A stretch of DNA of 6,139 bases, from contig URGI01000092.1 of NCBI GenBank assembly GCA_900547315.1, forward strand, positions 1 through 6,139, in the 5' to 3' direction. Numbering within the stretch: the stretch's first letter is position 1; every line of letters begins with the position of its first letter. Made by a program: the position numbers and the translations under genes. Below the pieces are notes generated by a model. The model saw only the letters and a list, made by a program, of their open reading frames with translations, was not told the origin of the DNA and searched no databases. Below are positions 1 to 5,277 of the stretch, one piece after another. This stretch comes from an uncultured Eubacteriales bacterium. GTDB taxonomy: Bacteria; Bacillota; Clostridia; Oscillospirales; Oscillospiraceae.

Positions 1-759
1 GGCCGTGCGGCCTTTGAATCCGAGATGAAGCGCTGCGGCCTGAACATGACCGAGATCACCCAGGAAGATGTGCTGCCGCTCATTCTGAAAAAGGTAAAGT
101 TCGGTTCACTGGACGACCTGTACGCCGCCATCGGCTACGGCGGCATGACCGCCCAGAAAGCCGTGATCCGCATCCGCGACGAGATCCTGCGCCACACCAA
201 GCAGCAGAAGGATCAGGCCGCTCAGCAGGAGCTGCTGGAAAAGGGCGAGGGGCTCCATGTGGCCTCCAATCCAACAGTGCCGCTCCCAAAGAAACCGGTG
301 CGCAATCAGAACGGCATTATCGTCGAAGGGCTGGACAACTGTCTGGTCAAGTTTGCAAAATGCTGCACCCCCGTCCCCGGCGACCCGGTCGTCGGCTTCA
401 TCACCCGGGGCTACGGCATCTCCGTCCACCGGCAGGACTGCCCCAACGCCTCCCCTGAGCGCCGCGCCAAGGAGAAGGATCGCTGGATCAGCGTCAGCTG
501 GGGCGACACCCATCAGGACGCCTACCAGACCAGTCTGGACATCACGGCCAAGGATCGGCAGAACCTGTTTCTCGACGTGGCCGCCGCTCTGTCCGCCGCA
601 CAGGTGCGGGTGGACAGCCTGTCCGCCAAGGGCACGCCGGACGGCTTTGCCGTCATCACCGCCCAGTTGCAGGTACACTCCAAGGACGAGATCAACGCGG
701 TCATGCGCAAGCTCAACGGCGTCAACGGCGTCATGACCGTCAACCGTGCAAAGGGGTGA
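1..759 (+). CDS. relA: RelA/SpoT-family (p)ppGpp synthetase/hydrolase, C-terminal part (5' end outside window)
   Basis: This is the regulatory C-terminal third of a long bifunctional RelA/SpoT (Rel) protein that makes and degrades the alarmone (p)ppGpp in the cytoplasm. The frame is open from base 1, giving 252 codons, so the Met at base 25 is internal and not a start. In order it shows the end of the helical region (roughly codons 1-90), then the RIS/conserved-cysteine region with KCCTPVPGD (Cys121-Cys122) and VHRQDC (Cys147), then a C-terminal ACT domain at about codons 175-250. The hydrolase, synthetase and TGS domains would lie upstream of the window; full-length members are about 730-780 residues. 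The stop at 757-759 is 4 bases before dtd, the classic Firmicutes relA-dtd pair, which argues for Rel rather than an isolated ACT protein. GC content is higher than in the rest of the window. The family call is very secure; the symbol relA versus spoT/rel is naming convention. Confidence 0.95.
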   Translation, partial: GRAAFESEMKRCGLNMTEITQEDVLPLILKKVKFGSLDDLYAAIGYGGMTAQKAVIRIRDEILRHTKQQKDQAAQQELLEKGEGLHVASNPTVPLPKKPVRNQNGIIVEGLDNCLVKFAKCCTPVPGDPVVGFITRGYGISVHRQDCPNASPERRAKEKDRWISVSWGDTHQDAYQTSLDITAKDRQNLFLDVAAALSAAQVRVDSLSAKGTPDGFAVITAQLQVHSKDEINAVMRKLNGVNGVMTVNRAKG

Positions 760-763
760 GGAT

Positions 764-952
764 ATGAAAGCTGTGGTCACCCGCGTCCGCTCCGCCAGCG
801 TGACGATCAACGGAACTCTAAACGGCAAAATCGAAAAAGGCTTCCTCGTTCTGCTGGGCGTCGGCCCGGAGGACAGCCGCCGTATTCGCAAGCATGGCGG
901 GCGTGCTAATGCTGGTCGAGCTGCCGCTGTTCTTCGCCCCGTCGTTCTATAA
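764..952 (+). CDS. dtd: D-aminoacyl-tRNA deacylase, 5' fragment only, running into foreign sequence
   Basis: The first 37-38 residues match the N-terminus of D-aminoacyl-tRNA (D-Tyr-tRNA) deacylase, which removes D-amino acids wrongly attached to tRNA: MKAVVTRVRSASVTINGTL followed by GKIEKGFLVLLGVGPED. The start at ATG 764 is chosen because it begins exactly at the conserved family N-terminus, and the GGGGTGAGG stretch at 753-761, overlapping the relA stop, can serve as ribosome binding site. After Asp37 (base 874) similarity ends. The next residues, basic and Gly/Ala/Arg-rich up to the stop at 950-952, are out-of-frame translation of ribU. A complete Dtd is about 145-150 residues, so about three quarters is missing, including the region that normally holds the SQFTL active-site motif. 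The 62-residue product is not a believable functional protein. Identity of the fragment is secure; the fragment reflects a join at about 872-884, not a natural short gene. Confidence 0.85.
   Translation: MKAVVTRVRSASVTINGTLNGKIEKGFLVLLGVGPEDSRRIRKHGGRANAGRAAAVLRPVVL
871..884. other. Probable assembly or rearrangement junction: dtd spliced to ribU
   Basis: Dtd homology in frame 2 ends at about 874 and RibU homology in frame 3 begins at about 879-882, with no intergenic DNA, start codon or ribosome binding site between them. Both genes are cut internally at the same place. No inverted-repeat ends, direct repeat or transposase is visible here. The simplest reading is a chimeric join of two DNA fragments; a genuine deletion or rearrangement is possible but less likely because a second similar cut occurs near 5270. 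Confidence 0.75.
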
Positions 953-1499
953 GCTCGACATCAGCGAGCTGCCCATCCTCATCTGCACATTCTATCTCGG
1001 CCCCGTGGCCGGAGTCGTCGCGGAGCTGGTGAAGGTTCTCGTGAAGCTCATCATCAAGGGCACGACGACCGCCTACGTCGGCGACTTTGCAAACTTCGTC
1101 GTCGGCTGCTCTTTTGTGCTTCCGGCCAGCATCGTCTACCACGCGAAGCCCGGCAAGAAGTCCGCGCTCGTCGGCATGGCCGTCGGCACTCTGATCATGA
1201 CCGTGTTCGGCAGCGCTTTCAACGCGATATATCTTCTGCCGAAGTTTGCCGAGATGTTCGGCATGCCGCTCGACGCCATCGTCGGCATGGGCACGCAGGT
1301 CAACTCCGCGATAAACAGCGTCTCCACGCTCGTGCTGTTCGCGGTCGTGCCCTTCAACCTGCTCAAGGGCGTTATCGTCTCGGCACTCACGTTCCTGCTC
1401 TATAAGCGCATCTCTCCGATACTGCACAAAAACGACGAAAAGATGCTCAAGCGGCGGGAAAAACGCGCTTCAGCCGCAGACAGCTCAGCGAAAAGTTGA
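894..1499 (+). CDS. ribU: Riboflavin ECF transporter S component (RibU-like), N-terminus missing
   Basis: This is an integral membrane substrate-binding S component of an energy-coupling factor transporter, most like RibU, which takes up riboflavin together with EcfA/EcfA'/EcfT encoded elsewhere. Family marks, numbered from Met894, are the KLDISELPILI segment (20-30), the GPVAGVVAELVK helix (36-47), GTTTAYVGDFANF (56-68), and hydrophobic helices at about 88-115 and 140-170. Homology continues upstream of Met894 to about base 879 (A-V-F-A-S before the Met), so 894 is only the first available ATG. It has no Shine-Dalgarno sequence, and the true N-terminus (about 10-20 residues) is lost at the upstream join. 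Any FMN riboswitch that might have controlled the gene would also be lost. The tail after YKRISPIL is a charged stretch of about 25 residues that overlaps the flippase gene on the other strand. S-component class is very likely; riboflavin specificity is inferred from motif similarity. Confidence 0.88.
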   Translation: MAGVLMLVELPLFFAPSFYKLDISELPILICTFYLGPVAGVVAELVKVLVKLIIKGTTTAYVGDFANFVVGCSFVLPASIVYHAKPGKKSALVGMAVGTLIMTVFGSAFNAIYLLPKFAEMFGMPLDAIVGMGTQVNSAINSVSTLVLFAVVPFNLLKGVIVSALTFLLYKRISPILHKNDEKMLKRREKRASAADSSAKS

Positions 1500-2760
1500 A
1501 TATCTCGCTGAAGTATATCACCCCGATATACGCCGCCAGCGCATAGACCGGCAGCAGCCGCCACACAAGCAGAAGCCCCAACAGGGCTTCTGCTATATTT
1601 ATCCCCATGCTCCACACCTGCTGCCCCAGCCCCTTGAGACAGCCGTCAACGGTCATGTCCGTGTACATCACTGGGATGAGCGGCGCGAGTATGCGAATAT
1701 ATCGCCCAGCCTCGGCGCTGCTGTATATCACAAGGCCGAGCTTATCCGAGAATACGAACATGAACAGCGCCGCCCCGCCGGAAAACAGCAGGCTCATTTT
1801 TAAAAGCGAGCGTATCGCCCGCGCGATACCGGCGTTGTCGCGCTGCACCTGTGCCTCCGTCAGCTCCGGCACGATAAGCTCCGCCATCGCCGACATCAGG
1901 CAGGCCGGAAAGCCGAGTATCGGCAGCACCATTCCCTGAATGATTCCGTAGCCCGCGAGGGCGCGGTCGGCGGAGAAGCCCGCGGCGCGCAGTCCGCGCG
2001 GGACGAGCAGATGCTGCATCGTGTTCAGGGCGCTGCGCGCATAGGCCGAGGCCGCGAGCGGCAGCGCGATCTTTAGCATGCGTCTGGTCAGGTGAGAATT
2101 GTTCGTCTCCGCGTTGTAATAGCTGCGCCGGTCGGCAAGGTAGAATATCAGCATTAGAGCAGTGGACAGAACGTCCGCCAGCAGCCGCCCGAAGGTCACG
2201 GCGGCGCAGCTCTGCTCGATCTCGCCGTCGGGCACCGCGCGCAGAAAATACGCGACCAGCGCGATGCCTGCAAGCTGCTCGGCGAAATGGATGAACGTCG
2301 GCTTCCAGACCCGCCCGCAGGCCGTGAAGTAGCCGGAAAACGCGGCGCACAGCGAGATGCACGGCATCCCGAGCGCCGAAATGCGCAGCGAGCGGACAGT
2401 CCGCGCGTCGCCGATGCAGAGAAAGCCCACCGGCTCTGCCAGCAGCCACAGCACCAGCCCCGACGCCAGGCCGAAGAACAGCGCGTAGGCCACGCAGCGC
2501 AGCATCGCGCCGCGCACGCCGCCGGGATTTTCGCGCCCCAGCTCCTCGGATATCAGCCGCGTCGCGGCGAAGCGTATGCCGGAGATGGCGACCGTGGCGC
2601 ATAGGAAGCTCACCGACAGCACAAGCTGATATAGCCCGATCCCAGCCTCACCTATGCGCCCGACGAGCCATACCTGAAACGCCATCCCGATACAGCTCAT
2701 CAGCAGCGACGAGCCGGTCAGCAGCGCGGTATTCACGATGAGTCTGCGTTTGCGTATCAT
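1447..2760 (-). CDS. SpoVB-like MATE/MOP-superfamily membrane protein (putative lipid-linked glycan flippase)
   Basis: This is a 437-residue polytopic membrane protein of the MOP exporter superfamily, closest in appearance to SpoVB/polysaccharide-biosynthesis flippases that move lipid-linked oligosaccharides or peptidoglycan precursors across the membrane. I count about 12 hydrophobic helices, the first at about residues 10-30. Family-like features are GRIGEAGIGLYQLVLSV (34-50), the cytoplasmic RLISEELGREN (68-78) and the second-half repeat beginning near 228 (MLKIALPLAASAYARSALN). ATG 2760 is chosen over the in-frame codon at 2832 because GGAGG (2770-2766 on the minus strand) sits 5 bases upstream and the added residues are not membrane-like. 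SpoVB of Bacillus is somewhat longer (about 518 residues). The gene diverges from the YcxB-like gene, sharing its promoter region, and converges on ribU with a 53-bp overlap. A role in sporulation cortex or capsule export is inference; a drug-efflux MATE is a less likely alternative. Confidence 0.85.
   Translation of the reverse strand: MIRKRRLIVNTALLTGSSLLMSCIGMAFQVWLVGRIGEAGIGLYQLVLSVSFLCATVAISGIRFAATRLISEELGRENPGGVRGAMLRCVAYALFFGLASGLVLWLLAEPVGFLCIGDARTVRSLRISALGMPCISLCAAFSGYFTACGRVWKPTFIHFAEQLAGIALVAYFLRAVPDGEIEQSCAAVTFGRLLADVLSTALMLIFYLADRRSYYNAETNNSHLTRRMLKIALPLAASAYARSALNTMQHLLVPRGLRAAGFSADRALAGYGIIQGMVLPILGFPACLMSAMAELIVPELTEAQVQRDNAGIARAIRSLLKMSLLFSGGAALFMFVFSDKLGLVIYSSAEAGRYIRILAPLIPVMYTDMTVDGCLKGLGQQVWSMGINIAEALLGLLLVWRLLPVYALAAYIGVIYFSEIFNFSLSCLRLKRVFPAA
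1568..1594. repeat. Perfect 11-bp hairpin inside the flippase gene, downstream of ribU
   Basis: AGCAGAAGCCC (1568-1578) and its exact complement GGGCTTCTGCT (1584-1594) flank a 5-base loop, so transcripts of either strand could fold here. On the minus strand it encodes flippase residues around AEALLGLLLV (390-399). On the plus strand it lies 68 bases after the ribU stop and is followed only by the weak ATATTT, not a full T tract. It could pause or end ribU read-through, but chance from GC-rich leucine/alanine codons is possible. Confidence 0.4.
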
Positions 2761-2765
2761 GGAGA

Positions 2766-2770
2766 CCTCC
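2766..2770 (-). promoter_or_regulatory. Ribosome binding site fixing the flippase start
   Basis: The minus strand reads GGAGG, five bases (TCTCC), then ATG at 2760. This is a consensus Shine-Dalgarno at good spacing, and it rules out the upstream in-frame start at 2832, which lies in the promoter region. Confidence 0.85.
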
Positions 2771-2782
2771 GGAATCAGTATT

Positions 2783-2812
2783 TGTATAAAGTCTATGCGG
2801 AGCTGTGGGCAA
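2783..2812 (-). promoter_or_regulatory. Putative sigma-A-type promoter for the flippase gene
   Basis: On the minus strand a TTGCCC -35 (2812-2807) is followed after 18 bases by TATACA (2788-2783) as -10. The -35 is good and the -10 is imperfect. The predicted transcript would begin near 2776 and carry the GGAGG site. The -35 is the left arm of the central palindrome, facing the -35 of the opposite promoter three bases away. Confidence 0.5.
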
Positions 2813-2832
2813 TACTTGCCTATGCTCCGCAT
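2795..2832. repeat. Nested inverted repeat between the divergent promoters (candidate operator)
   Basis: An outer pair of perfect 8-base arms, ATGCGGAG (2795-2802) and CTCCGCAT (2825-2832), encloses an inner perfect palindrome GGCAA-TAC-TTGCC (2808-2820). The two centres coincide to within half a base (2813.5 and 2814). The inner arms are themselves the facing -35 elements of the two divergent promoters. Such placement would let one dimeric repressor, or two, block both promoters. No regulator gene is present in the window, so operator function is inference; the symmetry itself is plain in the sequence. Confidence 0.6.
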
Positions 2833-2844
2833 TTATGCTATACT
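2816..2844 (+). promoter_or_regulatory. Sigma-A-type promoter for the YcxB-like gene
   Basis: TTGCCT (2816-2821), a 17-base spacer and TATACT (2839-2844) make a strong vegetative promoter. Transcription would begin near 2851, giving an 18-base leader that contains the GGGGGAGA ribosome binding site (2858-2865) for the ATG at 2869. It faces the flippase promoter within the inverted repeat. Confidence 0.75.
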
Positions 2845-2868
2845 GAAACCGGAAAGCGGGGGAGAAGC

Positions 2869-3378
2869 ATGGAAGCGAAGTTCAGATGCGACAGCGTATA
2901 TACCAGGGAGCTGATACAGGAGTTTTACGAATACTGCTGCTTCAGACGGCCGAGGTATATTGTGTATCACATTATATTTGCGCTGGCGCTGGCCTCTTGG
3001 CTGTATGTGCGCCTCAGCGGCGGGACAATAAGCTATTTCATCCCGATAGCCGTTCTCGTCTATTACGGGCTGATGCTCTGTTACTACTACGCGTCCGTGA
3101 ACCTCTTTATGAAGCGCAGCCGCGAGCTCACGAAAAGCGGCGTGATGCAGATGAAGATGGCCGCTTATTCTGACCGTATGGAGTTTTTCAACGGCTCCGG
3201 TGAGCCTGTTGAGCTCGGCTACGACGAGGTGAAGAGCGTGTTCTGCACCAAGAACCTCATCGCCGTGCGCTCAAGAGCCAGTCTCGTGTATATGATCCAG
3301 AAGTCCGGCTTCACGCTCGGCACGGCGGATGGATTCCTTGATTTTCTGCGCGAAAAGGGACTGTATAAAAAACGCTGA
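2869..3378 (+). CDS. YcxB-like membrane protein of unknown function
   Basis: This is a 169-residue protein with a short cytoplasmic N-terminus, two closely spaced transmembrane helices (about 31-49 and 55-75) and a soluble C-terminal region of about 80 residues resembling the YcxB-like C-terminal domain. The domain-like features are YSDRMEFFNGSG (100-111), YDEVKSVFCTKNLIAV (118-133), the aromatic LVYMIQKSGF (139-148) and FLDFLREKGLY (156-166). ATG 2869 is preferred because a purine-rich GGGGGAGA sits a few bases upstream and the promoter's predicted start point is at about 2851; the in-frame GTA/TTG-side codons near 2782 lie upstream of that promoter. The gene is monocistronic, ended by a terminator 5 bases after the stop, and is divergent from the flippase with a shared control region. 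The biochemical role of this family is not known to me, so none is assigned. The family assignment is moderately sure, based on architecture and short motifs only. Confidence 0.75.
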   Translation: MEAKFRCDSVYTRELIQEFYEYCCFRRPRYIVYHIIFALALASWLYVRLSGGTISYFIPIAVLVYYGLMLCYYYASVNLFMKRSRELTKSGVMQMKMAAYSDRMEFFNGSGEPVELGYDEVKSVFCTKNLIAVRSRASLVYMIQKSGFTLGTADGFLDFLREKGLYKKR

Positions 3379-3383
3379 TCAGG

Positions 3384-3413
3384 AAACCGCGCAGTATCGC
3401 TGCGCGGTTTTTT
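3384..3413 (+). terminator. Intrinsic (rho-independent) terminator after the YcxB-like gene
   Basis: AAACCGCGCAG (3384-3394) pairs perfectly with CTGCGCGGTTT (3400-3410) around a TATCG loop, and a run of six T covers 3408-3413. The GC-rich stem followed directly by T is textbook, and it lies 5 bases after the stop codon. It separates the YcxB-like gene from the deacetylase unit. Confidence 0.93.
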
Positions 3414-3434
3414 CGTATACATTAATTAAAATAC

Positions 3435-3464
3435 TTGTAATATGCGGGGGAGGAGTGGTAAAAT
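3435..3464 (+). promoter_or_regulatory. Putative sigma-A-type promoter for the deacetylase operon
   Basis: TTGTAA (3435-3440), an 18-base spacer and TAAAAT (3459-3464) lie in a short AT-rich stretch between the terminator and the gene. A start near 3471 would give a leader of about 27 bases containing AAGGAG (3482-3487), 10 bases before ATG 3498. Confidence 0.55.
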
Positions 3465-3497
3465 ATTTTCTCATAAAAAAGAAGGAGCACAAGCAAA

Positions 3498-4649
3498 ATG
3501 AGAGATAGAAGCAAGATTCTTATTATCATAGCAGCAGTTATCCTGTGTGCCGCGATGCTGAGCGCCTGCGGTGCGGCGCCGCAGAATGAAGCCACGGCGG
3601 CAGAGCCCGCCGCCGTCCCGTCAAGCACGGTCGAGCCGACGCCTGAACCCGAACCGGAGCTGCCGGCGGGCTGCGCCGTCACGGTGGACGGAATGGGGCT
3701 GAGCGGCAGCGTTGTGAGCGATGGTGTGACCTACGTCAGCGCCGCCGAATTCTTCGGCGCGCTTGACCTTGAGTATTCTGCCGACGGCGGCGCGCTGAAT
3801 TTCGTGTGGCGCAAGGCGGAAATGAGCGTCGGCGGAGACGGAATGCAGCTCCTGACTTACCGCGGAGAGACCTATGTTCCGGTGAACGAGCTGTGCGGCG
3901 AGATGGGAATATCGCTGCTGGTGGATGACGAGTACGATCATCTGTACTGCACTCCCGCCGCCGGAGACTGGATCCTGCCGGAGGGGTACAGCGTTCCGGT
4001 GCTGATGTATCACTATGTTACGGACGACGTTGCCCCGCTGGGTACGCAGAAGGCGCTGGCAGTCAGTCCGGAGACGATGGAGGAGTATCTCAAGTATCTG
4101 GTGGATAACGGCTATGACCCGATATGGTTCGAGGATCTTGAGCATGTGGACGAGTATGACAAGCCCGTTATCCTGACCTTTGACGACGGGCATGAGGATA
4201 ACTATTCCGAGCTTTTCCCGCTGCTGAAGAAGTATAATGTCAAGGCGACGTTCTTCGTCGTTACAGACTTTATGAATTACGTTGACATTTGCATGAACAG
4301 CGAACAGGTTGCAGAACTGGCGCAGTCCGGGCTTGTGTCGATACAGAGCCATACGGTCACGCATCCGAGACTCGACATGTCCACGGCGGAGTCTCAGGAA
4401 GAGGAGATGCGGCAGTCCAAGCTGGAGCTGACGCGAGTCACCGGCAAGGAGCCGTTTGTGCTGAGCTATCCGTACGGCAAATGCAGCATCGACACCAGAC
4501 CGCTGATGGGCGAGTACTACCGCTTCGGTGTGAAGATGAGCGGCAGGGTGTATGTTACCGGGGATGATCCGGTGCTGGTATATCGTTATTACGTCCCGCG
4601 CGGACTTGGAGTTGAAGCCTTCGCCCAGATGGCTTCCGGAAAGGGTTAA
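3498..4649 (+). CDS. Lipoprotein polysaccharide deacetylase (NodB-homology domain) with amine-oxidase-N-like domain
   Basis: This is a predicted cell-surface lipoprotein, a carbohydrate esterase family 4-type deacetylase expected to remove acetyl groups from an N-acetylated glycan such as peptidoglycan or an exopolysaccharide. Of 383 residues, 1-23 form a signal peptide with lipobox LSAC (Cys24 lipidated). Residues 25-57 are an Ala/Pro/Glu-rich linker (EPTPEPEPELP). About 59-150 resemble the copper-amine-oxidase N-terminal-like domain (GVTYVSAAEFFGAL, TYRGETYVPVNEL), common in extracellular Clostridia proteins. About 165-375 is the deacetylase domain, with TFDDG (227-231; Asp229 probable base, Asp230 metal), HTVTHP (285-290; His285 and His289 metal) and the SYPYG motif (323-327). 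All metal ligands are present, so it should be active. AAGGAG at 3482-3487 supports the ATG. The cytidylate-kinase-like gene follows 22 bases later and is probably cotranscribed. The substrate cannot be told from sequence. Confidence 0.92.
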   Translation: MRDRSKILIIIAAVILCAAMLSACGAAPQNEATAAEPAAVPSSTVEPTPEPEPELPAGCAVTVDGMGLSGSVVSDGVTYVSAAEFFGALDLEYSADGGALNFVWRKAEMSVGGDGMQLLTYRGETYVPVNELCGEMGISLLVDDEYDHLYCTPAAGDWILPEGYSVPVLMYHYVTDDVAPLGTQKALAVSPETMEEYLKYLVDNGYDPIWFEDLEHVDEYDKPVILTFDDGHEDNYSELFPLLKKYNVKATFFVVTDFMNYVDICMNSEQVAELAQSGLVSIQSHTVTHPRLDMSTAESQEEEMRQSKLELTRVTGKEPFVLSYPYGKCSIDTRPLMGEYYRFGVKMSGRVYVTGDDPVLVYRYYVPRGLGVEAFAQMASGKG

Positions 4650-4657
4650 AAATTTTT

Positions 4658-4664
4658 AGGAGGT
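4658..4664 (+). promoter_or_regulatory. Ribosome binding site fixing the start of the kinase-like gene
   Basis: AGGAGGT, a full Shine-Dalgarno, lies 7 bases before ATG 4672. An alternative GTG at 4663 overlaps this site and can be excluded, and the family N-terminus (MIITLGRQ) begins at 4672. Confidence 0.88.
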
Positions 4665-4671
4665 GCTTAGA

Positions 4672-5259
4672 ATGATAATCACATTGGGCAGACAGCATGG
4701 CAGCAACGGGCACGACATCGCGCGCGCTCTTGCGAAGGAGCTTGACTACAGGTGCTTCGACAAGGAGATAGTTGAGGAAGCGGCCGAAAACTCGCACTTC
4801 AGCAAGGAGATATTCGATTCCTACGATGAGAAGCGTGTGAACGCCTACATAGTTCCCGTGCCGCATTACGTCGGAATGAACGAGGGCTTCCGCCTCAATA
4901 TGCAGGTAGCCACGGCGCAGTTTGACGTCATGCGCTCGCTCGCCGAGAAGGGGAACTGCATCTTCGTGGGCCGCTGCGCGGACTATATCCTGCGCAACCG
5001 CGACGATGTTGTGCGCGTGTTCATCATGGGCGACATGCCGACCCGCATCAAGACCATCATGGCGCGCAAAAATCTCAGCGAGGATCAGGCGAAGAAGCTG
5101 ATAAAGGAAGTCGATAAGGATCGCTCCAGCTATTATCGCTATTATACCGATCAGATCTGGGGCGAGGCGGAGAACTATGACCTCTGCATCGACAGCGGCC
5201 GTATCGGCGTACAGGGCGTGGTGGATGTCATCAAGGCCTACATCGCCGCGAGAAAGTAA
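4672..5259 (+). CDS. Cytidylate kinase-like family protein
   Basis: This is a 195-residue cytoplasmic P-loop protein of the cytidylate-kinase-like family, distinct from the true CMP kinase Cmk. The N-terminus has the glycine-rich phosphate loop GRQHGSNG (6-13). It fits the family's GRxxGSxG pattern and lacks the GK[ST] of a standard Walker A motif. Further marks are the buried strand and loop IFVGRCADYIL (97-107), the strand VVRVFIMGD (113-121), a lid-like helix rich in Arg/Lys (TRIKTIMARKNLS, 124-136), and DKDRSSYYRYYTDQIWGEAENYDLCIDSG (148-176, described by its key Tyr/Arg residues). It follows the deacetylase gene by 22 bases and probably shares its transcript. Members are widespread in Clostridia and their substrate is mostly unproven, so nucleotide monophosphate phosphorylation is inferred from family only. 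No terminator is seen after the stop because the sequence changes character within about 15 bases. Confidence 0.88.
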   Translation: MIITLGRQHGSNGHDIARALAKELDYRCFDKEIVEEAAENSHFSKEIFDSYDEKRVNAYIVPVPHYVGMNEGFRLNMQVATAQFDVMRSLAEKGNCIFVGRCADYILRNRDDVVRVFIMGDMPTRIKTIMARKNLSEDQAKKLIKEVDKDRSSYYRYYTDQIWGEAENYDLCIDSGRIGVQGVVDVIKAYIAARK

Positions 5260-5277
5260 GCGATAAGAAAAAGTTAT
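5260..5277. other. Probable assembly or rearrangement junction: kinase-like gene end spliced into signal peptidase gene
   Basis: Immediately after the kinase-like stop (5257-5259), about 15 bases lead directly into codons for the middle of a signal peptidase (PTLADSQVVLVNK from 5278). Base composition falls sharply from there on. The join includes a small inverted repeat, GATAA (5262-5266) and TTATC (5274-5278), that may be chance. No mobile-element ends are visible. A chimeric join is the simplest explanation. Confidence 0.72.

Noticed and set aside
106..891. Long 261-codon minus-strand reading frame opposite relA
   Set aside because: It is an antisense shadow produced by GC-rich codons of relA; it has no family resemblance, and relA motifs lie on the other strand. 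The same holds for frames at 257-736 (+), 906-1427 (-), 1742-2602 (-), 3621-4364 (-) and 5697-6101 (-).
764..952. A 62-residue protein made of a Dtd N-terminus and a basic Arg/Ala-rich tail, as a possible novel small protein
   Set aside because: The tail is simply ribU read out of frame beyond the join, so the fusion has no coding character of its own.
1812..1829. Short hairpin GTATCGC/GCGATAC with a 4-base loop within the flippase gene
   Set aside because: Seven base pairs without a T tract in GC-rich coding DNA is expected by chance.
2761..2832. Extension of the flippase N-terminus to an upstream start at 2832
   Set aside because: The added residues are not membrane-like, no ribosome binding site precedes them, and they would lie over the promoter and palindrome. 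GGAGG at 2770-2766 fixes the start at 2760.
2782..2868. Extension of the YcxB-like protein upstream of Met2869
   Set aside because: The region holds the TTGCCT/TATACT promoter and would start upstream of the predicted transcript; the purine-rich ribosome binding site points to 2869.
876..5275. Piece B as an inserted mobile element disrupting dtd and lepB
   Set aside because: The two flanks belong to different loci and have different composition, so they are not halves of one target. There is no recombinase, terminal repeat or target duplication.
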